Below are positions 43,591 to 50,252 of a DNA stretch of 64,000 bases, in pieces. The stretch's first letter is position 1. Every line of letters begins with the position of its first letter. The notes below the pieces were generated by a model. That model saw nothing but the letters and a program-made list of their open reading frames with translations, was not told where the DNA came from and did no database searches. This DNA is from Desulfovibrio sp. JC010 (GTDB lineage Bacteria; Desulfobacterota; Desulfovibrionia; Desulfovibrionales; Desulfovibrionaceae). The stretch spans positions 1-64,000 of the forward strand of contig NZ_VOIQ01000010.1 of the NCBI RefSeq assembly GCF_010470675.1, in the 5' to 3' direction. Position numbers and translations under genes: made by a program.

Positions 43591-43893
43591 CTAATGATGC
43601 AGCCTGTCCCTGATGCGTTCAATGGCCTGCGGAATCTCGGCAGCGGCCAACAGCTTCAGTCTTTCATATTCAGCCTTGAACTCCGGGCTGGGATAAGTCC
43701 GGTCTGCAATACTTGATGAATACAGGCTGGGAATTTTATTCAAAACCACACAGGCAATATCGAACAGACATTTATCACACTGACAAAATTCAATCTCCGC
43801 CCGCCCGATAAGAGTCTTCAGTTCTTCATAGACTATCTCTTCGGCCAGATTGACAATTTCACCGGTCCTGAAAAATTCTTCCTTTGGCAGCAT
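43591..43893 (-). CDS. ComFB-family protein
   Basis: A 100-residue protein of the late-competence ComFB family. The signature is EIEFCQCDKCLFDIACVVLNKIPSLY with the CxxC pair, then the YP and ERLKLLAAAEIPQAIERI tail. Recent work on cyanobacterial ComFB shows c-di-GMP binding, which fits the many c-di-GMP genes here, but this is inference. The start at 43893 has GGGGGAG upstream; an 11-residue longer version lacks one. It lies just downstream of the REC-GGDEF gene, separated by a terminator. Confidence 0.85.
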   Translation of the reverse strand: MLPKEEFFRTGEIVNLAEEIVYEELKTLIGRAEIEFCQCDKCLFDIACVVLNKIPSLYSSSIADRTYPSPEFKAEYERLKLLAAAEIPQAIERIRDRLHH

Positions 43894-43992
43894 ACTCTCC
43901 CCCTTGGCTTGAGACATTAACGGCACCAGGTATTATTCAAAGTATAGCGTATAAAAACAGCTCTTCAAAGCCAATTCTTAAATCCCTTGAAC

Positions 43993-44023
43993 AAAAAAAT
44001 CCGGCACGCCAAAACGTACCGGA
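43993..44023 (-). terminator. Terminator of the REC-REC-GGDEF gene
   Basis: On the minus strand, TCCGGTACG pairs with CGTGCCGGA (one G-T), followed by seven T. Confidence 0.75.
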
Positions 44024-44047
44024 CCGCAAAATGAACATCAAAGACCG

Positions 44048-45286
44048 CTACCAGTCACAAAGGATTCTATTCCTGCCGGATCTCTTGGCCTCATAAAGTT
44101 TATCATCCGCTCGGCCTATCATGGCAGTAAGAGATTCATCCATATTGGCAGTAGCTCCGATGGAGACTGTCATATTAATTATCTTTCCTTTAAATTCCAC
44201 AGCAAAATTCTCCACCTGCGCCCTGAATTCCTCCAGAAAATCCATAAGGCCGTCCGCCTGAACACCATCGAGAATAATGGTGAACTCTTCCCCTCCGAAC
44301 CTTGAAACAAGACCCAGATCACCCACGAACTCAGCCAGAAGAGCCGAGAAATCTATCAGAACCTGATCCCCGGCATCATGCCCGAATGTATCGTTAATTT
44401 TCTTAAAATGATCTATGTCGAGCATAACCACACACAATTCCCTGTCTGCGGAAAACGACTGAGAGTAAAGAGGTTCCCCGTATTCGAAAAAATACCTTCT
44501 ATTCCACAGCCCGGTAAGAAAATCCTTGTTGGCCCGGTCCCGGGAGGCTTGTATGAGTTCAAGAAATTCAAGGTTGGAGTTGACCCGGCAGAGAATTTCC
44601 TCAACCGAAGCACCCTTCTGGATAAAATCATTGGCTCCCTGCTTTAGAAAAAGCGGCGCGGTGCGGGATTTTGTGTCGGAGGAAAGAACAATTATGCTCA
44701 ACTCATCCATTGATCGAATGGTACGCAGGTGGGCGGTAAGTCTGAGCCCGTCCATTTCCGGCATGTTGTAATCGGTCAGGACCAGTTTGATGTCACTGTT
44801 TCTGTAAAAAATCTTTGTCGCGGCCTTACCGTCCTCCGCCTGCAGGACTTTCAGCCCCTGCCGCTTGAGGATTCTGGATATCCAGTCCCGCACAGAAGCC
44901 GAATCATCCACCACCAAAACCTTGACGTCCTGATTCTTGTAAACCCGGCTGACGATGCGGGCAATATAGTCCGCCTGATCAGGCTTTTTAAGCACGTAAT
45001 CGACAATGTTTTTGGTGGACAGGGTCTTTAGAACCTGTTCATCAAGGGAGGCGGTAACAGCAATAGCCGGAATTCTGTGTTCAAGCAGAAGATTGATCCC
45101 GCTGCCGTACTCCACTCCATCAAGGACCATACTGCTCAACCCGGCAAAATAATCATTTGCGGCAATGAACTCCTGGGCCCTTCCGTAAGTATTGGCATGG
45201 TCGCAATCAAAACCGGCCTTTTGTAAAGTCGTCTGGATAAACATGGCCGCAGCCTTGCTTGGCTCCAAGATAAGAACTCTGCTCAC
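44048..45286 (-). CDS. REC-REC-GGDEF diguanylate cyclase
   Basis: A 412-residue response regulator. The first receiver (~1-115) is degenerate: it starts VLILEPSKAAAMF and has LDGVEYGSG at the acceptor site. The second (~120-240) is canonical (VLVVDDSASVRDW, LVLTDYNMPEMDGL, K in IQKGAS). The GGDEF domain has the active GGEEF in VSRFGGEEFTIIL, with LTGLWNRR and MLDIDHFKKINDTFGHDAGD. No RxxD inhibitory site precedes GGEEF, so product inhibition is probably lost. It makes c-di-GMP from GTP. The GTG start is chosen because GGGGAG is close upstream; the alternative TTG overlaps it. The PleD-like layout is common. Confidence 0.9.
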   Translation of the reverse strand: MSRVLILEPSKAAAMFIQTTLQKAGFDCDHANTYGRAQEFIAANDYFAGLSSMVLDGVEYGSGINLLLEHRIPAIAVTASLDEQVLKTLSTKNIVDYVLKKPDQADYIARIVSRVYKNQDVKVLVVDDSASVRDWISRILKRQGLKVLQAEDGKAATKIFYRNSDIKLVLTDYNMPEMDGLRLTAHLRTIRSMDELSIIVLSSDTKSRTAPLFLKQGANDFIQKGASVEEILCRVNSNLEFLELIQASRDRANKDFLTGLWNRRYFFEYGEPLYSQSFSADRELCVVMLDIDHFKKINDTFGHDAGDQVLIDFSALLAEFVGDLGLVSRFGGEEFTIILDGVQADGLMDFLEEFRAQVENFAVEFKGKIINMTVSIGATANMDESLTAMIGRADDKLYEAKRSGRNRILCDW

Positions 45287-45313
45287 AAAACTCCCCAAAC
45301 ATCGTTATAATAA

Positions 45314-45342
45314 CAAAAAAGGTTAAGCTACAGCCTAACCTT
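45314..45342 (-). terminator. Terminator after the zinc-protein gene
   Basis: On the minus strand, AAGGTTAGGCT...AGCTTAACCTT is followed by six T. Confidence 0.7.
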
Positions 45343-45395
45343 ATACTTAACACACCAACAATTACAATCTATTATTATTTTGTAAACCTGCACTG

Positions 45396-45812
45396 TTATT
45401 CTCTTACGCAAGTATCGCACCCGCATACTGCATACTTTGAATCAGCCCTACGCTGACCGAACAACAGCTTGATCTTCTTACGCAGCTCTTCCAACATTGC
45501 AGGATCAACCTCTGTGACGGGACACTCCACACCCATCTCAGTAAGACAGAAATTATGCACCGGCTCAATGCCCATCTTCTTCAACATAATCTGCGAGCAT
45601 CCCTTTGAACAGCCGTCAATCACAATAAGATCACGAACCTTATCCGCTTCATCAATATATTCATCCAGACCGGCACCAATCCCGGCAAGACAGACCATTT
45701 TCGCAAACCCGCTCCTGTTGAGTTCCACCGCAAGACTGTTCGCCGCCTGGCCGGAACCGGAACCGCCGGAGCAACTGACAACCATAAAACCAGTTTCATA
45801 TTCTTCAGTCAT
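45396..45812 (-). CDS. Putative zinc-binding protein (DGC domain)
   Basis: A 138-residue cytosolic protein with cysteine sets VVSCSGGSGSGQAAN, IDGCSKGCSQIML (the DGC motif), ECPVTEV and CGCDTCVRE. The DGC family is annotated as putative zinc-binding on the basis of conserved cysteines. In deltaproteobacteria such genes often sit with ArsR regulators and ArsP-like permeases, as here. It is the third gene of the cluster; a hairpin separates it from the permease. A chaperone or metal-trafficking role is likely but unproven. GGGAGG lies near the ATG. Confidence 0.8.
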   Translation of the reverse strand: MTEEYETGFMVVSCSGGSGSGQAANSLAVELNRSGFAKMVCLAGIGAGLDEYIDEADKVRDLIVIDGCSKGCSQIMLKKMGIEPVHNFCLTEMGVECPVTEVDPAMLEELRKKIKLLFGQRRADSKYAVCGCDTCVRE

Positions 45813-45889
45813 AATGCATACCTCCCAAAAATATAACTCAATTACAACCTAACACATTTACAAGCTGAGAAAAACGCCAAAATGGAAAC

Positions 45890-45920
45890 AGCCGCATTTC
45901 CCCAAAGGAAATGCGGCTGC
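45890..45920 (-). terminator. Hairpin after the permease gene
   Basis: CAGCCGCATTTCC (45889-45901) pairs with GGAAATGCGGCTG (45907-45919). The tail is only moderately T-rich, so read-through to the zinc-protein gene is possible. Confidence 0.65.
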
Positions 45921-45942
45921 TTAGGTTCATTGCAGAGAATAT

Positions 45943-47094
45943 TTATATGATCATATTGAAGAGATAGCCGACCATAAGGATTCCGCAACCGACCACCCCG
46001 ACAAAGACTGCGATAAGCTTGGGCTTGAGCACCTTGCGCAGGATGACCATTTCCGGGAAAGAAAGGGCGATGACGCTCATCATGAAGGCCAGTACGGTCC
46101 CCAGTGCCGCCCCCTTACCCAGCAGGGCGTCCACAATGGGGATCACCCCGGCGGCATTGGTATACATGGGAATACCCAGCAGAACGGAAGCAGGAACCGC
46201 CCACCAGACACCTTTACCCATGATGGAAGCCATCATGTCTTCGGGCACATAGCCATGAATGGCTGCACCGGCTGCAATACCGACCACAACATACAGCCAG
46301 ACCTTGCCCACAATATCCTTGACCGAATCAATGCCGAAAACCACCCGGTCTTCAACAGTCATGCCGGACTGCGGACCGTTGTTCTGGGCACTGGCAAGTT
46401 TGACCCAGCCTTCCACATGCTTTTCCATACCCAGCCTGCCGATAATCCAACCGGCCACAATGGCTATGGAAATTCCGGTAATAAAATAAAGGGCCGCAAC
46501 CTTCCAGCCCATGAGGCCGTAAAGCAGCACAAGTGCCACCTCGTTAACCATGGGAGCGGAGATCAGGAAAGAGAAAGTCACGCCCAGCGGAACTTCCCCG
46601 GCCACAAAACCGATGAAAAGCGGCACTGCGGAACAGGAGCAGAAAGGAGTGACCACGCCGAGCAGGGCGGCCAGAACGTTACCGTAGGATTCACGCTTTC
46701 CGGCCAGCACCTTGCGGGTCCATTCCACGGTGACGTAAGAACGGATGATGCCGATACCGAAAACAACCAGCACCAGCAGCATCAGCACCTTGGGGGTATC
46801 ATAGATGAAGAACTGCACAGTTTCACCGAGATGACTGCCCGGAACAAGCCCGAATAGCTCAAAAGCCGCATATTTGGAAAAACCCAGCAGCTGTGAATAG
46901 ATTGCGTACCAGAGCAGCAGCCCTCCACCCATTGCCGCCCAGAGGGCATTGCCTTTTATGGGCAGTGAAGATTCGCTCTGTTCTTCTGCAGCGGTTTCGG
47001 TTTCGGGATTCATGCCGATAGGTTCAAGCCCTATGGGTTCTTTCTTTTTAGGCTCCGCAGAACAGGCGCAGGGTTTGATATTCAATTCTTCCAT
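45943..47094 (-). CDS. ArsP/SO_0444-like permease (DUF318 family)
   Basis: A 383-residue inner-membrane protein with about ten helices in two halves. The signature VVTPFCSCSAVPLFIGFVAGEVPLG contains the paired cysteines used by ArsP for methylarsenite or by related permeases for metals. The second half repeats the motif as LLGIPMYTNAAGVIPI. A cytosolic N-terminus with CACSAEPKKKEP may bind metal. In context (ArsR upstream, DGC zinc protein downstream), it probably exports a metalloid or metal. Exact substrate undetermined; organoarsenical or Cu/Zn are the main possibilities. Confidence 0.85.
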   Translation of the reverse strand: MEELNIKPCACSAEPKKKEPIGLEPIGMNPETETAAEEQSESSLPIKGNALWAAMGGGLLLWYAIYSQLLGFSKYAAFELFGLVPGSHLGETVQFFIYDTPKVLMLLVLVVFGIGIIRSYVTVEWTRKVLAGKRESYGNVLAALLGVVTPFCSCSAVPLFIGFVAGEVPLGVTFSFLISAPMVNEVALVLLYGLMGWKVAALYFITGISIAIVAGWIIGRLGMEKHVEGWVKLASAQNNGPQSGMTVEDRVVFGIDSVKDIVGKVWLYVVVGIAAGAAIHGYVPEDMMASIMGKGVWWAVPASVLLGIPMYTNAAGVIPIVDALLGKGAALGTVLAFMMSVIALSFPEMVILRKVLKPKLIAVFVGVVGCGILMVGYLFNMII

Positions 47095-47110
47095 TTCAGC
47101 TCTCCATGTT

Positions 47111-47124
47111 TATATTTTGCCAAA
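47111..47124. promoter_or_regulatory. Candidate ArsR operator upstream of the permease
   Basis: TATATTTTGCCAAA is an exact 14-base match, in opposite orientation, to the site upstream of arsR at 47536-47549. It lies 17 bases before the permease ATG. Confidence 0.5.
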
Positions 47125-47144
47125 TACGAAAACTTATATTTAAA

Positions 47145-47177
47145 AAAGAACAGCTACAACCAAGCTGCAGCTGTTCT
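47145..47177 (-). terminator. Terminator after the arsR-like gene
   Basis: On the minus strand, GAGAACAGCTGCAG...TGTAGCTGTTCTTTTTT forms a stem with a T-run. The permease therefore probably also has its own promoter. Confidence 0.75.
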
Positions 47178-47181
47178 CACC

Positions 47182-47511
47182 TTACAACTTTTTAATGGAA
47201 CTTGCGGCGTAGGCCTTGGCCTGCTCCTCAAACTGGGCGGCGAAAAAATTTTCCAGACAATTCAGGAAGCCGGGTACACAATCCATATTGAGACTGTAAT
47301 ACACATTGGTCCCACGCTTGCTGTCCTTGAGCACCCCTGCATCCTTGAGTAAGGAGAGGTGCTTGGACACAGTGGATATATCCCGGCCCACAATCGGAAC
47401 AATATCACACACGCAGAGTTCCCCTTCGCAGAGGGCCTCAACTATGGCAAGCCTGCTGGGATGGCCCAGTGCTTTAAACACCTTGGATTTTGTTTCGATA
47501 TTTGCTGTCAT
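47182..47511 (-). CDS. ArsR/SmtB-family regulator
   Basis: A 109-residue winged-helix repressor: SKVFKALGHPSRLAIVEALCEGELCVCDIVPIVGRDISTVSKHLSLLKDAGVLKDSKRGTNVYYSLN. The ELCVCDI cysteine pair in the alpha3 helix is the classic As(III)/Cd-type sensor site, supported by a third cysteine just upstream (EALCEGE). Metal binding releases it from DNA. GGAGG precedes the ATG. It is the first gene of the ars-like cluster; the shared 14-base motif in front of it and of the permease is the best operator candidate. Confidence 0.92.
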   Translation of the reverse strand: MTANIETKSKVFKALGHPSRLAIVEALCEGELCVCDIVPIVGRDISTVSKHLSLLKDAGVLKDSKRGTNVYYSLNMDCVPGFLNCLENFFAAQFEEQAKAYAASSIKKL

Positions 47512-47535
47512 TTTTTACGCCTCCAAACTTTCCTG

Positions 47536-47549
47536 TTTGGCAAAATATA
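47536..47549. promoter_or_regulatory. Candidate ArsR operator upstream of arsR-like gene
   Basis: TTTGGCAAAATATA (reverse complement of 47111-47124) lies 25 bases before the regulator start, fitting autoregulation. Confidence 0.5.
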
Positions 47550-47643
47550 AAATTTATCCCAGCCTGTCAAGCTGCTGCTGTTCATTTTTTTATCCGGCAA
47601 AAACATACTCCGGATAAACAGCTAATATTGCACGTAAATAAAA

Positions 47644-48147
47644 CTAGGCAGAATGTCTACCGGATTCCATTTTCCATTCCCGGACAGTTTCGCGGACATC
47701 TTCATACTGCGCACTCTCCTTTTTGTAATGCTCGGCAAAAACATGCAAAGCGGTTCCGCCACGGGGAGAAAAGATCCCCTTAACCCGCATCCACAAAGGA
47801 GAAAGCCGCCCTGTGAAATGATCGAGAATATTATTGGTGATGGTTTCCATGAAAGACTGGTGGTTGCGGTAGGCCCCCATGTACAGCTTGAAGCTTTTGG
47901 ACTCCACACAAAGTTCATCGGGGATATACTCAACGATAATGGTGGCGAAATCCGGCTGTCCGGTCACCGGGCAAAGAGAGGTGTACTCCGGGAATTCAAT
48001 GCTGATAATGTAGGGCCTGCCCGGAAAGTTATTGGGAAAGGTCTCAAGAATTTCAGGGCCGGGAGTATCATAATTGTATTTCGTAGCTCCGGCCTGCCCC
48101 AGAGAGACAAGGGATTCGGTCTTGTCCTGACTTTTGGTTGTTTTCAT
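47644..48147 (-). CDS. queF: NADPH-dependent 7-cyano-7-deazaguanine reductase
   Basis: A 167-residue QueF of the short (YkvM, unimodular) type. The catalytic cysteine is C59 in FPEYTSLCPVTGQPDFATI, with D66. ESKSFKLYMGAYRNHQSFMETITNNI carries the NADPH-binding and substrate glutamate, and FSPRGGTAL follows. It reduces preQ0 to preQ1 in queuosine biosynthesis. It diverges from a YhhQ-type queuosine-precursor transporter, making this a small queuosine locus. No preQ1 riboswitch was recognised in the 275-base divergent region. Confidence 0.95.
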   Translation of the reverse strand: MKTTKSQDKTESLVSLGQAGATKYNYDTPGPEILETFPNNFPGRPYIISIEFPEYTSLCPVTGQPDFATIIVEYIPDELCVESKSFKLYMGAYRNHQSFMETITNNILDHFTGRLSPLWMRVKGIFSPRGGTALHVFAEHYKKESAQYEDVRETVREWKMESGRHSA

Positions 48148-48422
48148 TTAAATCTTCTCCATAGATAAACAGTCTAATCTGAAAAGTTCCTCAAACGGTC
48201 CAAAGCACTTAGCAGCTTGCCCGGCAAAAGCAAGTTCTGATTCATGCCCGCCCCCAGCCATTTTCCGGTCAATTTGGGCTTTGACTTTTCCCCCGAACGG
48301 TGGCACCCCTGCTCTTTAACTTTGCCCCGGAACGGACCTGTCGAGGCGCGGGACTTTCTCCCTTTTGCTCGTGTCGGGCAGAATCCGTTTCAAAACAATA
48401 ATATTCAACACAAGGGAATCCA

Positions 48423-49067
48423 ATGCTCTCTTCAACCTTTGAACGCAAAGCGTTCACCCTTCTGACGAGCCTTTTTATCGGCTCGCTGGTCATGGCCGCA
48501 GTTGTATCAACCAAGATAATCAACATCTTCGGCTTCTACGCCCCCGCAGGGGTTCTTGCCTACTCCATCACCTTTATTGTCTCCGACATCATCAGCGAGA
48601 TATGGGGAAAAGAACGGGCCAACGAGGTCATCCACTGCGGATTTATCGCCCTCCTAACCGCCATCGCCCTTTCATGGGCTGCCCTTTACTGGACCCCGGC
48701 ACCGTTCTGGCACGGACAGGAAGGCTTTGCCAGCGTACTTGCAAGCACTCCGCGGATCGTACTGGCCTCGCTGCTGGCCTATCTGGTCAGCCAGACAAAT
48801 GATGTGCGCATTTTCCACCTGCTGCGCAGGATGACCGGAGGCAAACACCTCTGGCTGCGCAACAACCTTTCCACCATTGTATCACAGCTCATTGATTCCA
48901 CAATCTTTGTCACTGTAGCCTTTTACGGAGTAATGCCGGTAACCGACATAATCATCGGCCAGTGGGTGGCCAAAGTGGCTATCGCCTTTCTGGACACGCC
49001 TCTGGTTTACGCCGGGGTATCCCTGCTCCGCCAGCGCACCCCGCTGGGTACGGCCTCCCAAGCTTAA
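48423..49067 (+). CDS. yhhQ: Queuosine precursor transporter (YhhQ/VUT family)
   Basis: A 214-residue inner-membrane protein with about six helices. The family patterns are VVSTKIINIFGFYAPAGVLAYSITFIVSDIISEIWGKERAN, LRNNLSTIVSQLIDSTIFVTVAFYG and AKVAIAFLDTPLVYAG. YhhQ takes up preQ0 or preQ1 for tRNA queuosine. It is divergent from queF, which reduces preQ0, so the two act in one pathway. The GC-rich 180-base leader (48243-48422) has several possible stems but matches no riboswitch I can recognise. Confidence 0.93.
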   Translation: MLSSTFERKAFTLLTSLFIGSLVMAAVVSTKIINIFGFYAPAGVLAYSITFIVSDIISEIWGKERANEVIHCGFIALLTAIALSWAALYWTPAPFWHGQEGFASVLASTPRIVLASLLAYLVSQTNDVRIFHLLRRMTGGKHLWLRNNLSTIVSQLIDSTIFVTVAFYGVMPVTDIIIGQWVAKVAIAFLDTPLVYAGVSLLRQRTPLGTASQA

Positions 49068-49093
49068 ACTTACATTTAATTCTGATTCTGGTA

Positions 49094-49140
49094 TACTGTC
49101 TCCATATTTCCCGTGTGAAAACTGAAATATGGAGACAGTA
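49094..49140 (+). promoter_or_regulatory. Perfect 17-bp inverted repeat covering the luxP-like ribosome-binding site
   Basis: TACTGTCTCCATATTTC (49094-49110) pairs perfectly with GAAATATGGAGACAGTA (49124-49140) around a 13-base loop. The 3' arm contains the Shine-Dalgarno GGAG (49131-49134) and ends on the A of the start codon. In RNA it would hide the ribosome-binding site; in DNA it could be an operator. No T-run follows, so it is not a plain terminator. Confidence 0.75.
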
Positions 49141-50252
49141 TGAAAATAAATCCGCTCCTCCCCCTCATAATAATCCTCACCAGCCTGCTTCTCGCCCTTC
49201 CGGCAGAAGCCGGGAAATACTTCACTCTTGATGAATACATTACGGCCCATCCGCAGGAAAAAATCCGGGAAGACAACTTCAGGAAAATTGTCAAAAATAA
49301 CGCTGTCCGGAAAGCGCGCCAAATTCCAAATCCCAAAATCGCTATTATATACCCTTCCGGGCAGATTTCCGATTATTGGCGAAGAAGCATCAAATCCTTT
49401 ACAAACCGGCTGAAACACTACGGCCTTGAACCCATCATCGTTAAGTTTCCCATCAAACCGTCGGAAACTCCGGCCAAACACGCCTCAACCTTCCGGAAAG
49501 CAGTACAGGCCAACCCGGATTACCTTATTTTCACCCTTGATGCCCTGCGGCACCAGCGCATGATCGAATCAGCACTCGTTGCCGGACACCCCAAGATAAT
49601 ACTCCAGAATATAACCACCCCCCTGAAAGAATGGGAAGACAAACAGCCGTTCATGTACGTGGGTTTCGACCACGCCACAGGGGCAAAAATACTTGCACAG
49701 TATTTTGCAGACAAAACAGGGGGCAACGGAAAATACGCCATACTCCTCCCTGACCCCGGCTACCTGAATGAAGCCCGCGGCAAAACATTCATATCTTATA
49801 TGGATGAAAAGACTTCTCTCAAACTTGTCTCGCTGTTCCAGACAGGAATCAACAAGGAAAAAGCCCGACTGGCGACCATAAATATCGCGGAAAAACACCC
49901 GGAGATTAAATTCATATACGCCTGCTCCACGGATATCGCCCTCGGAGCCATCGAAGGTTTACGAGAAACCGGACAACTTGGCAAAATCATGGTCAACGGC
50001 TGGGGAGGCGGTTCACCTGAAATAGAAGCCATCCAAAAAGGGGAGCTTGACGTCACGCTCATGCGTATCAATGACGACAATGGCGTAGCCATGGCCGATG
50101 CAATAATTCTTGATATTCTTGAAAAAAAATCACAGATCCCCCTTGTTTTTTCCGGCAGGTTTGAAATACTGGAAAAAGGAGTTTCGCCCGAACGGCTGCA
50201 ACTGCTGCAGCGGGAAAGCTTCCGTTATTCCGGCAGCCAAAAGGATAACTAA
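49140..50252 (+). CDS. luxP: LuxP-like autoinducer-2 periplasmic receptor
   Basis: A 370-residue periplasmic binding protein with a signal peptide (cleaved near residue 24, PAEA-G). It resembles Vibrio LuxP along its whole length: LDEYITAHP, YPSGQISDYWRRSI, FTLDALRH, LQNITTPLKEW, YVGFDHATG, EARGKTFI, IYACSTDIALGAIEGL, VNGWGGGS, DVTLMRINDDNGVAMAEA-like, and a terminal SPERLQLLQRESFRYS. All residues I recall as contacting borated AI-2 in LuxP are kept at matching places: Q75, S77, W80, N157, R213, S263, T264, D265, W288 and R309. Its stop overlaps the next gene's start by one base. No luxS is in the window. Expression is probably controlled by the 49094-49140 hairpin. Confidence 0.88.
   Translation: MKINPLLPLIIILTSLLLALPAEAGKYFTLDEYITAHPQEKIREDNFRKIVKNNAVRKARQIPNPKIAIIYPSGQISDYWRRSIKSFTNRLKHYGLEPIIVKFPIKPSETPAKHASTFRKAVQANPDYLIFTLDALRHQRMIESALVAGHPKIILQNITTPLKEWEDKQPFMYVGFDHATGAKILAQYFADKTGGNGKYAILLPDPGYLNEARGKTFISYMDEKTSLKLVSLFQTGINKEKARLATINIAEKHPEIKFIYACSTDIALGAIEGLRETGQLGKIMVNGWGGGSPEIEAIQKGELDVTLMRINDDNGVAMADAIILDILEKKSQIPLVFSGRFEILEKGVSPERLQLLQRESFRYSGSQKDN

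Noticed and set aside
48148-48422. preQ1 riboswitch between queF and yhhQ
   Set aside because: The class I aptamer pattern (CTA...CCCTC...AAAAACTAA) and class II features are absent on both strands, despite the fitting gene context.
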